Assembly: GCF_023091745.1 (NCBI RefSeq)
Contig: NC_068924.1
Coordinates: 69,900,832 to 69,964,831 of the forward strand
Reading direction: 5' to 3'
Source of the DNA: Budorcas taxicolor
Lineage: Eukaryota; Chordata; Mammalia; Artiodactyla; Bovidae
Length of the DNA: 64,000 bases
Position numbers and translations under genes: made by a program. Of this stretch, positions 11,281 to 22,744 are shown piece after piece. Numbering within the stretch: position 1 is the stretch's first letter; the number at the start of each line of letters is the position of its first letter. The notes beneath the pieces are model-generated. The model was not told the origin of the DNA and did no database searches. It saw only the letters and a program-made list of their open reading frames with translations.

Positions 11281-12040
11281 ATAGGCCTGAATTATGATGG
11301 TATAACTTGTCTCCAAGGTCTTGAAATAAAAGCCTGTAGGTTCCTTGGAAACGTACTTTGCTCTAAATTCTTTGAAGAAAACAATTCTTCAAACTTTACA
11401 AATTAGGGTACCCTCTTATACTTGTGCCAAGTGTTAAAAAGACAAAGAATTCAACTCTGCAACCCTTCACCAAATAAGGTTTCTGTTGAATTACTACTCT
11501 GTGCTCAGGTTTGTGCTAGAATCTAAGATATTATTCATGTTTCCAATTCTCAAGCCTTGAATCCTTGAGTAAGATTATGAGAACTTCATTCATAAATACT
11601 GTATCTCTCACAAGTCATCAAATCTACCCTTTCTAACTCCTATTACAGAAATTAACATGCTGACCACTTCAACACTCTAATTCAGGTACTTGGAAATCCT
11701 GGGATTTCTACTCATAGACCAAACCAGTGCTAAGCTCCATGAACAATTGTTAGCCTGAAAGTGCCCATTTTAAACTCAAGCTTTTCAGAGGTTCCCAAAG
11801 ATATATCCAAGCAGATGTCATGAAAATATTTTAAAGAATTGACAAATATAACAAGACTCTTTTGTAAGACTAGTTTAAGGCACTAAAGGATCAAATATTT
11901 CAGAAGGAAGGTTAAGATAGGGATACTATTGGAGGATATTGTGGGAAGGAGGCCAGAAGTTTCAGATTCTGGCCTCAGTTGTGTTCTACAGTCTGGCAAC
12001 ATTCTCAATAAATATAAGACACAAGAAATTAGAATAAATT
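11281..12040. other. Unassigned sequence
   Basis: No recognised gene or repeat. Confidence 0.4.
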
Positions 12041-12056
12041 AATGTCAACACCCCAC

Positions 12057-12236
12057 AGCTTCTCTGGTGGCTCAGCAGTAAAGACTTTGCAATGCCAGAG
12101 AAGCAATTTTGATCCCTGGGTTGAGAAGACCCCCTGCAGAAGGAAATGGCAACCCACTCCAGTATTCTTGCATGGACAGAGGGGCCTGCAGGGTTGCAGT
12201 CCCTGAGGTCATGACTTAGCAACTAAACAACAACAA
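12057..12236 (+). mobile_element. Bov-tA SINE
   Basis: Plus-strand copy with small head deletions and a CAACAAAA tail. Imperfect duplications (atgtcaacacccca before, atatcaactccca after) bracket it. Confidence 0.9.
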
Positions 12237-12239
12237 AAT

Positions 12240-12655
12240 ATCAACTCCCAAGTTGGTTTTGAGCCCCACAAATCAGTGAAAATTTGTGGTGAGCCAGACT
12301 AGACTAAACAAATGATCCTAGGAAACAAATCCAAATTAGAATCTAGGCATACCACATGCCAACTCCAACAGAGAAACAGGCAGAATGGAAACCCACCACT
12401 ATGTGCTGATCCTTTGCAGCCCACTGACTCCTCCCTTTCATAAACACAGTCCAATCAAGGTTCTGAAGTCTCCCCAATTAAAACAGTTTCCTTCACCTGG
12501 AGAGAAGTGAAGATGGTAGCATATACAGGAGGTCTTGAAAACATGCCATTTCTTATATATGAACACCACTTCTTAGATTCTCTTAAGTTCCAAGAAGATA
12601 CATTTTATGGGACAATCTCCATATCATATAATGAAACTTTTTAATAATAATGAAT
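12240..12655. other. Unassigned sequence
   Basis: No recognised gene or repeat. Confidence 0.4.
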
Positions 12656-12666
12656 CATGAGACGTA

Positions 12667-12861
12667 AAAGTGAAGTCATGTTGACTCTTTGTGACCCCAT
12701 GGACCGTAGCCTACCAGGCTCCTCCGTCCATGGCATTCTCCAGGCAACAGTACTGGAGTGGGTTGCCATTTCCTTCTCAGGGGATCTTCCCAACCCAGGG
12801 ATCGAACCCAGGTATCCCGCATTGTAGGCAGACGCTTTACCGTCTGAGCCACCAGGGAAGG
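12667..12861 (-). mobile_element. Bov-tA SINE
   Basis: Minus-strand copy ending gtctgagccaccagggaagg. An 8-bp near-perfect duplication TGAGA(C/T)GT flanks it (12658-12665 and 12862-12869). Confidence 0.92.
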
Positions 12862-12951
12862 TGAGATGTGTAATAATGTGATTTCATATTTATAGCCTCT
12901 ACTTTTTTCAAATAATCAAATGTGCAGATCTTGAAAATTACATGCCTCTTA

Positions 12952-13153
12952 TTAGAACATAATCATAAGGGATTTGATTCAGGTCATACCTGAATGGTCT
13001 AGCAGTTTTCCCTACTTTCTTCAATTTAAGTCTGAATTTTGCAATAAGGATTTCATGATCTGAGCCACAGTCAGCTCCCAGTCTTGTCTTTGCTGACTGT
13101 ATAGAACTTCTCCATCAGACATGACTGAGCAACTGAACTAAACTCTTAGAACA
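12952..13153 (+). mobile_element. 186-bp BovB with 5' inversion
   Basis: The 12960-13111 part is antisense BovB, matching the linker junction seen at 3361-3500. It is followed at 13112-13145 by a sense BovB 3' tail (gactgagcaactgaactaaa). TTAGAACA is repeated exactly at 12952-12959 and 13146-13153. The arrangement is an inverted internal segment joined to a short sense 3' end within one duplication, so a twin-primed insertion is the simplest reading. Confidence 0.72.
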
Positions 13154-13154
13154 G

Positions 13155-14335
13155 TTAAGGAATAGTTTTCTTTGGGTATATGAACAAATAATGTCAACAC
13201 TGTGCTATCATTGCAGAAACAGTGGTATATTTAAATAGCAGCAGCACAGATGAAGGATGAATTAATTCTACAGGAGACAAGAGGAACCAATCCCACAATC
13301 TATCAATTGTGAAGGAGAAGGAGAAGTTCAGAAGGCAGATGGGGGTGGGGGTGGCGAAGAAAGGCTTTTCTGTTGGACGAAACAAAGTGCTCAAAGGCTT
13401 AGAAGCTTAAAACAGCATGGTACCTCGGAATGAGGAGAAACAGTTGGTCTGTCTGATCTTATGTTTTGCTAACTATGAGGGGAGAGGAGAGGAATTTACA
13501 TAGTTCGATAAGTAAAGGAATCCAAGACAGTCTATAGCACATTCACAAAAGCCTATTTATTATATTATCTCTGCCTTGTGTTTAGATTTGCTTCTCCAAA
13601 TACTGAGAAATAACTGGAAAGCATTCCCCCCCCCCCCCCAGTGGCAATTTAGTATTTCTGTCTGGATTAATAACCTACATTATTTATAGTGAATATTCTT
13701 ACAGGAAACTAATGATGGCTAATATACTGGGTACCTAACACCTGCAGCTTGCCATACTGAAAAGGAACCATGTTGGGAAGTTAATTACTGGAGGGTAGGG
13801 AGTGGCCAAGAGGCCCTGAAGCATAAAATACACAGAATCATGTTTGGATTCTTTGGAACAGTGGGGATCTCTCATCACTGATGCAGTTTATTCCACCAGA
13901 ATTTGCCCAGCACAGCTTGGTAACACAAACATTGAACAGTGGACGAAACAAACAAGTAAAATATATAAAGACAGCTATGTTCATTACAATTCAGGACAAG
14001 TGTAAAATCATCTTAGAATATTTTGCAATGTGTACCTACTCCATGCACAAGATTAAAACAAATACCTGGGTTAGTTTCAACTTTCAGCCTAAAGCTAGAG
14101 GAATTTTGGCATTGACTTTAGCAGAATATATACTATCAACCAGATCATCAATGTGCTCCTCCCCATACTGATCCAATATCATAGAATATTAAAGTTGACT
14201 TTGTTGCTATGACTGTAGTACACAGTCATTCACATTCTTTTTATTGAATACAAGGTAAAGATTCTCATCCCCTTCCATATCCTTTTCCAATGCTTTTGTC
14301 TCTCACGTATTCTTCTAGACGTGATTTATGCATAT
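13155..14335. other. Unassigned sequence with a C14 tract
   Basis: No recognised gene. A run of 14 C occupies 13626-13639. The 13881-14171 open frame has no motif. Confidence 0.45.
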
Positions 14336-14339
14336 ATGA

Positions 14340-14640
14340 GTAGTATCTTTTTTCTATTTTCATAAAAATAGTGGCATACAAAATACATTTCATGAAACTT
14401 TTATTTTTCACTCAGAAAATACATATAGTCAGTGTCTGTACATAATGAACTTCATCATTTTATATAGCTGTATAGGATTACATTATTTGAGTGTACTACA
14501 ATTTAGGTGACTAGTTCTTTATGATCATTTAGGATATTTCTAATTTACGTCTTTAAGAATGTCACAGAATAGCTTTGTTCACCTGTAATTTTGAACCTGT
14601 ACACAACGTTTCTAGGATAAATTCATGGAGGGTAACTGTT
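14340..14640 (-). repeat. Ancient L1 (L1M-type) 3' UTR fragment
   Basis: Blocks such as tatatagctgtataggattac, ctagttctttatgatcattt and tttctaggataaattcatgg follow the order of antisense ancient L1 3' ends. Heavily diverged. Confidence 0.45.
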
Positions 14641-14674
14641 TGGAAAATAGGCGAAGACATGTACAGATTTTTCA

Positions 14675-16075
14675 CCAAAGGGGATATACCAATAACAAAT
14701 AATAAGCACATGAAAAGATGTTCAACATCATTAGTGACTAGGGAAGTACAAACAACCTATATGTCCATCAGCAGATGAATGGATAAGAAAGCTGTGGTAC
14801 ATATACACAATGGAGTATTACTCAGCCGTTAAAAAGAATTCATTTGAATCAGTTCTGATGAGATGGATGAAACTGGAGCCGATTATACAGAGTGAAGTAA
14901 GCCAGAAAGAAAAACACCAATACAGTATACTAACACATATATATGGAATTTAGAAAGATGGCAATGACGACCCTGTATGCAAGACAGGAAAAAAGACACA
15001 GATGTGTATAACGGACTTTTGGACTCAGAGAGAGAGGGAGAGGGTTGGATGATTTGGGAGAATGGCATTCTAACATGTATACTATCATGTAAGAATTGAA
15101 TCGCCAGTCTATGTCTGACGCAGGATACAGCATGCTTGGGGCTGGTGCATGGGGATGACCCAGAGAGATGTTATGGGGAGGGAGGTGGGAGGGGGGTTCA
15201 TGTTTGAGAACACATGTAAGAATTAAAGATTTTAAAATTAAAAAAATAAAAAATTAAAAAAAAAACAAAAGGATATCATTATCAAAATTATTAAAAAATA
15301 AAAAACAGTGGCAATACCGTATGTTGGTGACAATGTGGAGAAAAGGGGTCACTCATACAATGTTGGTAAGAATGTAAAATGCTAAAGTCAATCTGGAAAA
15401 CTGTTTTTCAGTTCCTTAAAACATGGAACTACCATAATACCCATCGATTAGAATCTATTATGACATTTTTTGCATTTATGGCAAAGAAATGAAGACTTAA
15501 TATTCACCAAACACTGTACAAAACCGTGTAAGGTAGTTTTGTGTGTTTACATGTGTGTATGTTAAGGTAGTTTTATGCAGAAGAGTCCCAAACTAGAAAA
15601 CAACCCAAATGCCTTTCAGTGGATAAATTGTTAAACCATGCTACATTGAATACTACTCAGCTATACAAAGGAACAAATTATGGTCACATGTGAAAATCTG
15701 GATAAATCTCCAATCATTCTGAATGAAAAAAAAAAAAAGCTAATCCCAAAACACTGTATAATTTGATTTATATAGCATTCTAGAAAAGTTATAATTAAAG
15801 AAATGGAGAAAAATTCATAGTTGCCAAGGGTTAAAGGTGGTAGGGGTGGAAGGAAGTGTTTGTGACTATAAAAGAGCAATATAAGGGATCCTTGTGGTAA
15901 TAGGAATGTTCTGCATCTTGACTGTGTCAGTATCAATCCTGGTTATAATACTGCAAGATGTTAACCACTAGGGGAAAGAAAATGGGAGAAAGGATGCAAG
16001 GAATCTCTCTGTATTATTTCTTATAACTGCACACACATCTATAATCATGTCAAAGATTTAATTATAAAAGGAAGT
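14675..16075 (+). repeat. Ancient L1M ORF2 and 3' UTR, interrupted
   Basis: It starts with the ORF2 segment aagcacatgaaaagatgttc-aacatcatta at about 14702. After the younger L1-BT it resumes at about 15276 with ggtgacaatgtggagaaaag, later aatactactcagctatacaa and a 3' UTR to about 16075. The reading frame is destroyed. The older element is the host and the L1-BT is the guest. Confidence 0.75.
14755..15275 (+). mobile_element. L1-BT 3' end (ORF2 tail, 3' UTR, A-rich tail)
   Basis: Ruminant L1 3' end: the ORF2 C-terminal segment with gtccatcagcagatgaatgg and acacaatggagtattactca, then the 3' UTR with gaatcgccagtctatgtctg and gcttggggctggtgcatggg, ending in an A-rich tail at about 15230-15275. 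It is 5'-truncated and lies inside the ancient L1. Confidence 0.88.
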
Positions 16076-16079
16076 CTAA

Positions 16080-17005
16080 TTGTAGTCTCAAGATATGTAC
16101 AATTATAAATTTAGTAAATACAACAAGACTGACTACATTTTCCCCCTTTGTTCTTTTTTTTTAAAATTTACACTCCAACTCATAGTGAGTGAGAGAATCT
16201 TGTTTTCAACACTTTGTGACTTTGTCCAAATCCAACAGGTAAAAATGGTGAAATTTTCATTCTTTTTCTGAATGTGTTTCTCAACCAGAAGATAAAAGAC
16301 AACTCACTTCCCAGTAAAAATAAAAACATACAACTTCAATGACAAGAAAAGCAAGCATACTCTTATATTAGAAAAAAAAAAAATCTGACAGAAAAGCACC
16401 AACAAAATGGATTCAAAATTCCACTTCCAGGAAAAAAAAAATGTTTTTCACTTAGTGAAAATACAGATGACCAACTGTACTGAAGGTGGATCCAAAGTAG
16501 GAAGACAAATTAGCCAGAGGTCTTTAGGGCTTTTTGGTATCATTTTAATTGATTTCATTTACTTATTTTTAAGTTCAAACATCCATATATCACAGCAATA
16601 AGCTGAATTTATGTCACACATGTCTTCCCGCATCTGGCGATGGTAAAACAAAAGGCTCTTCCTGGTTTTGAGAGCCCATTTATTAACATCCAAGGAACAG
16701 TAGGCAGAAAAAAGTCACAGGCAAACAATTAAGAGCAATTACCACATTATTGAGTTTTGAGAGGCATTTCAGCTTTAGGTAATTGACTTCAAACCAGCTG
16801 TGAATCAAACTGATGTACTTGTGACCAGCTAAACATTTCTAGTGCTTTCTAGTGCTTCCAACAAGCTAGCTCCAGCAATACAAGACATTGCTTTAGGAGT
16901 TTCCAAAAATAAAAGGAAAGGTAAGTTCTCAGAGTTGTTTTTGTTTGTTTGTTTTTGCTTTTTTGTCTGGTAGACAATGATGTTACCTGGTGTTCAGAAT
17001 TCTAA
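16080..17005. other. Unassigned sequence with A-rich and GTTT runs
   Basis: Only simple tracts stand out: A runs near 16370 and 16432, and a GTTT repeat near 16938. The short 16407-16601 frame is not supported as a gene. Confidence 0.4.
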
Positions 17006-17008
17006 ATG

Positions 17009-17216
17009 TTAAAGTGCGAGAGTTAGTCAGTCCATCATGTCTGCCTCTTTTGTGACCCCATCGGTTGGAGCCCACCAGGATTCTCTGTCCATGGGATTCT
17101 CCAGGCAAAAATAATGGAGTGGGGTAGCCATTCCCTTCTCCAGGGAATCTTCCCAACCCAGGGATCAAACCTGGTCTCCCCACACTGCAGGCAGATTATT
17201 CACCATCTGAGCCACG
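17009..17216 (-). mobile_element. Bov-tA SINE
   Basis: Minus-strand copy with the ccaggcaaaaataatggagt block. Its head is truncated at gagccacg, so the terminal gggcttccc is missing. Confidence 0.9.
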
Positions 17217-17345
17217 TATTAATCACCTAAGCATTTCGTTAATGGAGATTCTGATTCAGAAAATCTAGAGTGAGGCCTGAGATTCTGTCTTTTTCACCAG
17301 CTCCCAGGTGATGCTGACACCCCTGCTTTATGGAACACGTTTACC
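17217..17345 (+). repeat. MER5/MER20-type hAT MITE fragment
   Basis: Contains gattctgattcagaaaatct, gaggcctgagattctg and cagctcccaggtgatgctga, the core of the common mammalian hAT-Charlie MITEs. The Bov-tA abuts its left end. Confidence 0.6.
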
Positions 17346-17593
17346 ATAGCAAAGGTGTGGAGAAGAGGAATGTGACTCAAGCTGATACAACTTCAATCCT
17401 TAAATCAGACTCTTGAGTTTCCTGTGGGGTTATAACCTCTTGTTGCATACGTATTTCCAGCCAGATGAACTATAATTTCTGCCATTTTCATAAAAAGCAC
17501 ATAAAGATGAGACAACTTTGATGTCTTTCCCCATTAGAAAAACATCAGCAAATCCAAAAGTATATTCCTATAAAAAGGACAACACATTAATAA

Positions 17594-18043
17594 TTACATT
17601 AGTTTGCTAAGGTTTCCATAACAAAATATCATAGATGGGATGCTTGAACACTGGAAATTTATTATTTGATAGGTCTAGAAGCTGGAAATCCAAAACTGAG
17701 GTGTTGCCAGGCTTGATTCCTTCTGTGAGTTATGAGGGGAGAATTTTTCAGGCCTCTCTCCAGGGCTTATGGCTGGCTGTCTTCTTTCCATGTCTCCTCA
17801 CACTGCTGTCTCCCATCTTTGTATATCTATCCATCAATATATCAAATTTCTCCTTTTATTAAGGACATTGGTAGTATTGGATTAGGGCCCATTCTAATCA
17901 CCTCACCTTAATTTGATTACCTCTGTAAAGGCCCTGTCACCAAACAAGGCTACATTTTACAGTATTGGTGGTGGGGGAGGGATGGGTGTTGGTTAGGACT
18001 TTAATATGCAAAATTTGGGGTGGACACAATTCAACCTGTTACA
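17594..18043 (-). repeat. MLT1-type (ERVL-MaLR) LTR
   Basis: Minus-strand LTR: tagtttgctaaggtttccat, tctagaagctggaaatccaa, attggattagggcccattct and ttggggtggacacaattcaa in MLT1 order. TTACA at 17594-17598 and 18039-18043 fits the 5-bp duplication of this class. Confidence 0.85.
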
Positions 18044-18049
18044 GTGTTT

Positions 18050-18236
18050 TTCACTTCTTCTTCCCGTTCTAATCTTTCGTCTTGGTTGTTTTTGCCATCC
18101 CATGGACTGCAGCACACCAGGCTTCCCTGTCCTCCACTCCTCCCAGAGTTTGCTCAGATTCATGATAAGCTGGTGATGCTATCTAACCATCTCATCCTCT
18201 GTCACCCCCTTCTCCTGCCTTCAATCTTCCACCTTA
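18050..18236 (-). mobile_element. BovB 3' end fragment, diverged
   Basis: From about 18095 the order ccatggactgcagcacacca, cagagtttgctcagattcat and ctcatcctctgtcaccccct is antisense BovB 3' sequence. It directly follows the MLT1 LTR. Confidence 0.75.
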
Positions 18237-18244
18237 AAATGGAT

Positions 18245-19045
18245 TAATTATACCATTGAAACCATGACACTTAGCAACCATGGATAGAAGAAGAGGTATC
18301 ACTCCACTAGCTGATAATTTCAAAGATGTATATAATCTGGAGTAAATGTTGAAATATCTTTCTGTTTAATGGCTAGAAAGACAGGGAAAAATAAATGTAT
18401 GGATGTATAAACATCAAGCCTCTATGACTCACTAGGTCTATGACTTTTCACTCATTACTGAAACTTCTTAAGGCTCAGATTCTTGTGAAATGGGGTAAAA
18501 CATTTTCTCATGAGATAACTGACCATTAAATCATCTCATGTGGTAGCCTGGAGACTGTCCCTAGTCATAGGAGTCAGGGTCTTGTCAGGACAAAGAAACT
18601 GCACCAGTAATTTGAACAGGGAGTTTGTAATATAAACAACTGTAAATTAGGAAAAGGTGGTTAGCTAACAAAAATGTTTAAGAAAGAAAAAAAGACTCTA
18701 AGGGGCATGCAAGAACCAAGTACAGGAGACATTTACTACCTTTAAAGTGGAGGGAGAATGAGCAGGAAAGGGACAAGCTATGTAGACGAATCCTTCCCCT
18801 CCAGGCTGAAACTAATGCCTTGGAGAGGGTGTGACTGCCTGACCAGACCACAGGAACAGGATTGTGCTGGTGGTGAAGGAGCCGGCCAGGATCTGATCAG
18901 GAGCTGTGTGAGAAGTGACGTGCTAGAAGGTGAGGGCTGAAGCTGACCTATGGGTCTCTGCTATGACTATCACACACCAACCCCATGTCTGTTACAAGAA
19001 AAAACAAACAAACAAACCCCAAACAGCTCAGTGGAACCTGGATGG
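18245..19045. other. Mostly unassigned; part of an uncertain ancient repeat
   Basis: About 18425-18540 has a faint antisense MIR pattern. About 18530-18960 resembles segments at 30.70-31.13 and 58.90-59.33 kb, with a gagtttgtaatataaacaac block near the start. The family is not identified. Confidence 0.3.
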
Positions 19046-19139
19046 GTTTGCCAGAGAAAATATAGGACATCCAGGATCATTTAAAATTCAGATAAATCGT
19101 GAATAACTATATCCCTTGCAATATCTGCTATATGCTTAT

Positions 19140-19998
19140 CAGTTCAGTTCAGTTCAGTTGCTCAGTCGTGTCTGACTCTTTGTGACCCCATGAACCGCAG
19201 CACGCCAGGCCTTCCTGTCCATCACCAGCTCCCGGAGTCCACCCAAACTCATGTCCATCAAGTCGGTGATGCCATCCAGCCATCTCGTCCTCTGTTGTCC
19301 CCTTCTCCTCCTGCCCTCAACCTTTCCCAGCATCAGGGTCTTTTCCAGTGAGTCATCACTTCGCATCAGGTAGCCAAAGTATTGGAGTTTCAGCTTCAAC
19401 ATCAGTCCTTCCAATGAACACCCAGGACTGATCTCCTTTAGAATGGACTGGTTGGATCTCCTTGCAATGCAAGGGACTCTCAAGAGTCTTATCCAACACC
19501 ACAGTTCCAAAGCATCCATTCTTCGGCACTCAGCCTTCTTTATTGTCCAACTCTCACATCCATACATGACCACTGGCAAAACCATAGCCTTGACTAGACG
19601 GACCTTTGTTGACAAAGTAATGTCTCTGCTTTTTAATATGCTGTCTAGGTTGGTCATAACTTTCCTTCCAAGGAGTAAGTGTCTTTTAATTTCATGGCTG
19701 CAATCACCATCTGCAGTGATTTTGGAGCCCAGAAAAATAAAGTCAACTACTGTTTCCACTGTTTCCCCATCTATTTGCCATGAAGTGATGGGACCAGATT
19801 CCATGATCTTCATTTTCTCAATGTTGAGCTTTAAGCCAACTTTTTCATTCTCCTCTTTCACTTTCATCAAGAGGCCCTTTAGTTCTTCTTCAGTTTCTGT
19901 CAGAAGGGTGGTATCATCTGCATATCTGAAGTTATTGATATTTCTCCTGGCAATCTTGATTCTAGTTTGTGCTTCCTCCAGCCCAGCATTTCTCATGA
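19140..19998 (-). mobile_element. BovB, 5'-truncated, with perfect TSD
   Basis: The minus-strand element begins with a cagttcagttcag 3' repeat at 19140 and is 5'-truncated near 19998. An 11-bp perfect duplication TATATGCTTAT flanks it (19129-19139 and 19999-20009). The intact duplication and long open frame suggest a comparatively recent insertion. Confidence 0.95.
19154..19996 (-). pseudogene. BovB reverse transcriptase C-terminal half, frame open
   Basis: A single open frame of 280 codons on the minus strand, ending at the normal BovB stop near the 3' end (…TKSQTRLSN). It opens at the MRNAGLEEAQ segment, where 5' truncation cut the element. FRYADDTT (the catalytic Asp pair of the RT palm) is at about residues 29-36. 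The thumb and C-terminal domain follow, including a WTIKKAE segment and a W-rich RRLLRVP region. The endonuclease and the first half of the RT are absent, so it cannot be active. The start Met is an accident of truncation. An uninterrupted frame over more than 800 bp contrasts with the other BovB copies here. It is preserved by youth rather than by selection as far as can be seen. Confidence 0.85.
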
Positions 19999-20097
19999 TA
20001 TATGCTTATAAGACAAAGAAAATCATTCATTACTTATCTGAAATTCAGATTTGCTGAAAATCCTTAATTTTTGTTTGCTCAATCTGGCCGGAGTGTG

Positions 20098-20316
20098 TGA
20101 CCTCATGGACTGACCCCATGGACTCCTCTTTGTGACCCCATGGACTATCACCTGCCAGGCTCCTCGGTTCATGGGACTTTCCGGGCAAGAATACTGGAAT
20201 AGGTTGCCATTTCCTTCTCCGAGGGATGTTCCGGGTCCAGGGATCGAACCCGCACCTCTGAACATCTCCTGCATTGGCAGGCAGATTCTTTATCACTAGT
20301 GCCACCTGGGAAGCCC
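20098..20316 (-). mobile_element. Bov-tA SINE with a short internal duplication
   Basis: Minus-strand copy ending gccacctgggaagccc. Three copies of ATGGACT with partly repeated context occur at 20104-20145, a local tandem expansion of its 3' body. Confidence 0.88.
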
Positions 20317-20454
20317 ACTGCACTAACAGATGTTACAGGGGTCAGCTCCAGTAACACAAAGTAAGTCCATAAAATGCAGATTTGGAACTGAGTCAGTACA
20401 TTGGTAATAGTCATTTTGATAATTTCCTTCTAAGTTTCTGTTAAAGGGGTAGAA

Positions 20455-20822
20455 TATCTGTGAGAGTTACAGTGTGATTTGTAGGTTCACCTCACCATTG
20501 CATAGCGTACATCTCACCCACTGATGTTGAGCCTGGTCATATGATGTGCGTTGGCCAATGGAACACAAGCAGATGTAACATATGCATCATCAGAGTGAAA
20601 GCTTTAGCAGCCTTGTAAGTTTCCACAACTCGTGATTCTTCTCTGCTGCCATAAAGATGATACATCCACTTTTCAGCTTGGATCCCCAGACGTGAAAATG
20701 CTTAGGGCAGAGTTTCAGCATCTCACGTGCAACTGCTGACAAGCAACATGAAGAAACAGACATGTTTGACCTTAAAAGCAACTGAGATGTGTCTTTAACT
20801 GCAATGCAGCTGACTAATACAC
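20455..20822. repeat. Possible ancient LTR-type repeat
   Basis: The stretch cgttggccaatggaacacaa, ttctctgctgccataaagat and the end gctgactaatacac recalls a mammalian LTR-type family. Weak, by-eye call. Confidence 0.35.
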
Positions 20823-20824
20823 TT

Positions 20825-21305
20825 AATGAATATAAAGCACCAGTTATACTGCCTAGCATATTGTTTGGCTTTGGATAAAATAGGCAACATAGCATACAAC
20901 ATGCATTTTGATAAGTAGGTTTGCTTTCCAAATAGTTTTATTATATAATATCCAATGTCATTGTAATAAAACAATCCCCAAAGAGGAGCTAACCACTGAA
21001 CATACTGTCAGGAAAGCACCATCATCAACTCTGTTGAAGGAAGATTGCTCTCATGAGGTGTTCAGCAAAATTTTGCTGTGAAAGTTCAAACAGCAAATCT
21101 ATAGGACACTGGTATGTGTTACAGTTACTGAACTCTGCTACAGTTCCATGGCAAGAGTCACAGACAACATGCATATGAATAAGTGTGGCTGTGTTATTAT
21201 AATATTTTATTTTCAAAAACAAGAGACAAGCAGGATTTGACCTATGGGTCATACTCGGCTAACTACTCCTCTGGTGGAACTTTTTCATTCTTAGCCTTCA
21301 ACAAG
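20825..21305. other. Unassigned sequence
   Basis: Nothing recognised. Confidence 0.4.
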
Positions 21306-21309
21306 CAAC

Positions 21310-21500
21310 TCTCCACATGAAAGCCAACATAATCTATTTCAGATATGAAACAGATCATGTCACTATCCTGATGAATAACATCCAGTATGTTTCCAACATA
21401 CTTAGGATAAAATGTACGCTCTGTACCATGACATCTTAGGCCCCTGAGACTTTATTCGATGACCTCTGTGTTTCTGGTCCTTGACTACCGTTCCTTAGTC
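21310..21500 (+). repeat. L2 LINE fragment
   Basis: Order cagatcatgtcactatcctg, taggataaaatgtacgctct and ccatgacatcttaggcccct matches the L2 3' region. Diverged. Confidence 0.6.
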
Positions 21501-21504
21501 ATTG

Positions 21505-22095
21505 TGAGTGTCACTGTACAGTAAATGTCTTAGACATTCCTGAGCCTTGGGGTCTCTGTTCTCAGCACCACTGCAGACATCAGCTCTTGCTGGGCCCTGA
21601 CTGAATTCACACAGGTGCAACCTGACAACAGCTTCCTTCATGTTCTGCAGTGTGTCTCACATCTCCTGCCCCAGGGCATCTGCAGTGACGTTGAAATATG
21701 AAAACACAAGACTTCCTCTTGGTCTAAAGCATGTACCTCCCAGAAGTTCCGGGGATTAATACTTTACGGCGCAGACTCCTTTGATCAATTAACAAGGGTG
21801 GTCGATGGATCATTTTTCTCCTTGAGTTCCAGTTTTCCCATGATTTGTAGAGGATGGCTCTTTAAGGTCAAGCACGCAGGCACTCTTAGCAGTCAGCTCG
21901 ATTCCACATCCTGAGATTGGCCCACCTGTCTACTCTGTTCCATTCCCCTTGAGTCTTACTTCTGCTCCCTGGGCTTTCCCTTTCTAATAGATGTGTACAC
22001 ATGTGTTTTGGCTCAGAGCCTGATATTTGGAATTAAAACAAACAAACAAAACTGAGGCAGTCCATCTCACTCATGATTTTCTAGCCACCACCACC
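21505..22095. other. Unassigned sequence between two L2 fragments
   Basis: No repeat recognised. It may be diverged L2 or an old insertion between the two L2 parts. Confidence 0.35.
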
Positions 22096-22119
22096 CTGTC
22101 TGAAATGGGAACGTTTAAT

Positions 22120-22740
22120 CTTGCTCTTATCCTAGGGCATTTGCCCTTGCTGTTTCTTCTTCCTCCAGATCTTTGTTTGAATGGTTATTTCATGTCGTTC
22201 AGCCTTCAGCTCAATTGTCTCCATCTCAGAAAGCTTCTCTGACCACTAAGTCTAAACAACTCATACTCCTCCATGCTGCATATTCCAGTTTAATTATGTT
22301 CATACCATGTACAACGCTCTGAAAAATCCTAATTGCTCTGTTTGTTTGACTGCTTTGTTATTTCTCTTTCCCCACCACTTCTATTCAACTCCCAGTACGT
22401 CATAAGCTCTGTAAGAGTGGATCCCTTTTCCTCCATGGTTACTGAAGCTGCCCTGCACATGGAATGGTATCTGGCACCTGAGAGGAACGCCATTGCTGTT
22501 GTTTAGTCGCTGAGTCTTATACTACTCCTTGTGACCCCATGGACTGCAGCCAGCCAGGCTCCCCTCCCCATGGCATTTCCCAGGCAAGAATACTAGAGTG
22601 GGTTAACATTTCCTTCTCCAGGGGGTCTTCTCAACCCAGGGAAAATCCTGCCTGAAATGGCAGGTGAATTCTCTACCACTGAGCCACCTGGGAAGCCCAA
22701 GAGGAACATTATGTTTAATAAATAAGCATAAATCCAAACA
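22120..22740 (+). repeat. L2 LINE 3' end, split by Bov-tA
   Basis: Blocks gcatttgcccttgctgtttc, cagctcaattgtctccatct, gcttctctgaccactaagtc, cataagctctgtaagagtgg and tggtatctggcacctgagag give the L2 3' end. It resumes after the Bov-tA with an aataaataagc tail near 22715. Confidence 0.75.
22489..22699 (-). mobile_element. Bov-tA SINE in L2
   Basis: Minus-strand copy with the gttgtttagtcgctgagtc tail and a gagccacctgggaagccc head. TSD AGAGGAAC at 22481-22488 and 22700-22707. Confidence 0.94.
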
Positions 22741-22744
22741 ATGG

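Larger units (their letters stand above)
19049..20062. repeat. Palindromic MITE split by BovB
   Basis: The left arm (19049-19139, with aaaattcagataaatcgtga) and right arm (19999-20062, with cttatctgaaattcagattt) are inverted complements around tgcaatatctg. This is the form of a palindromic non-autonomous DNA transposon. BovB landed near its centre. Confidence 0.6.

Noticed and set aside
13881..14171. 96-codon frame
   Set aside because: No recognisable protein family, unassigned AT-rich surroundings, no supporting signals.
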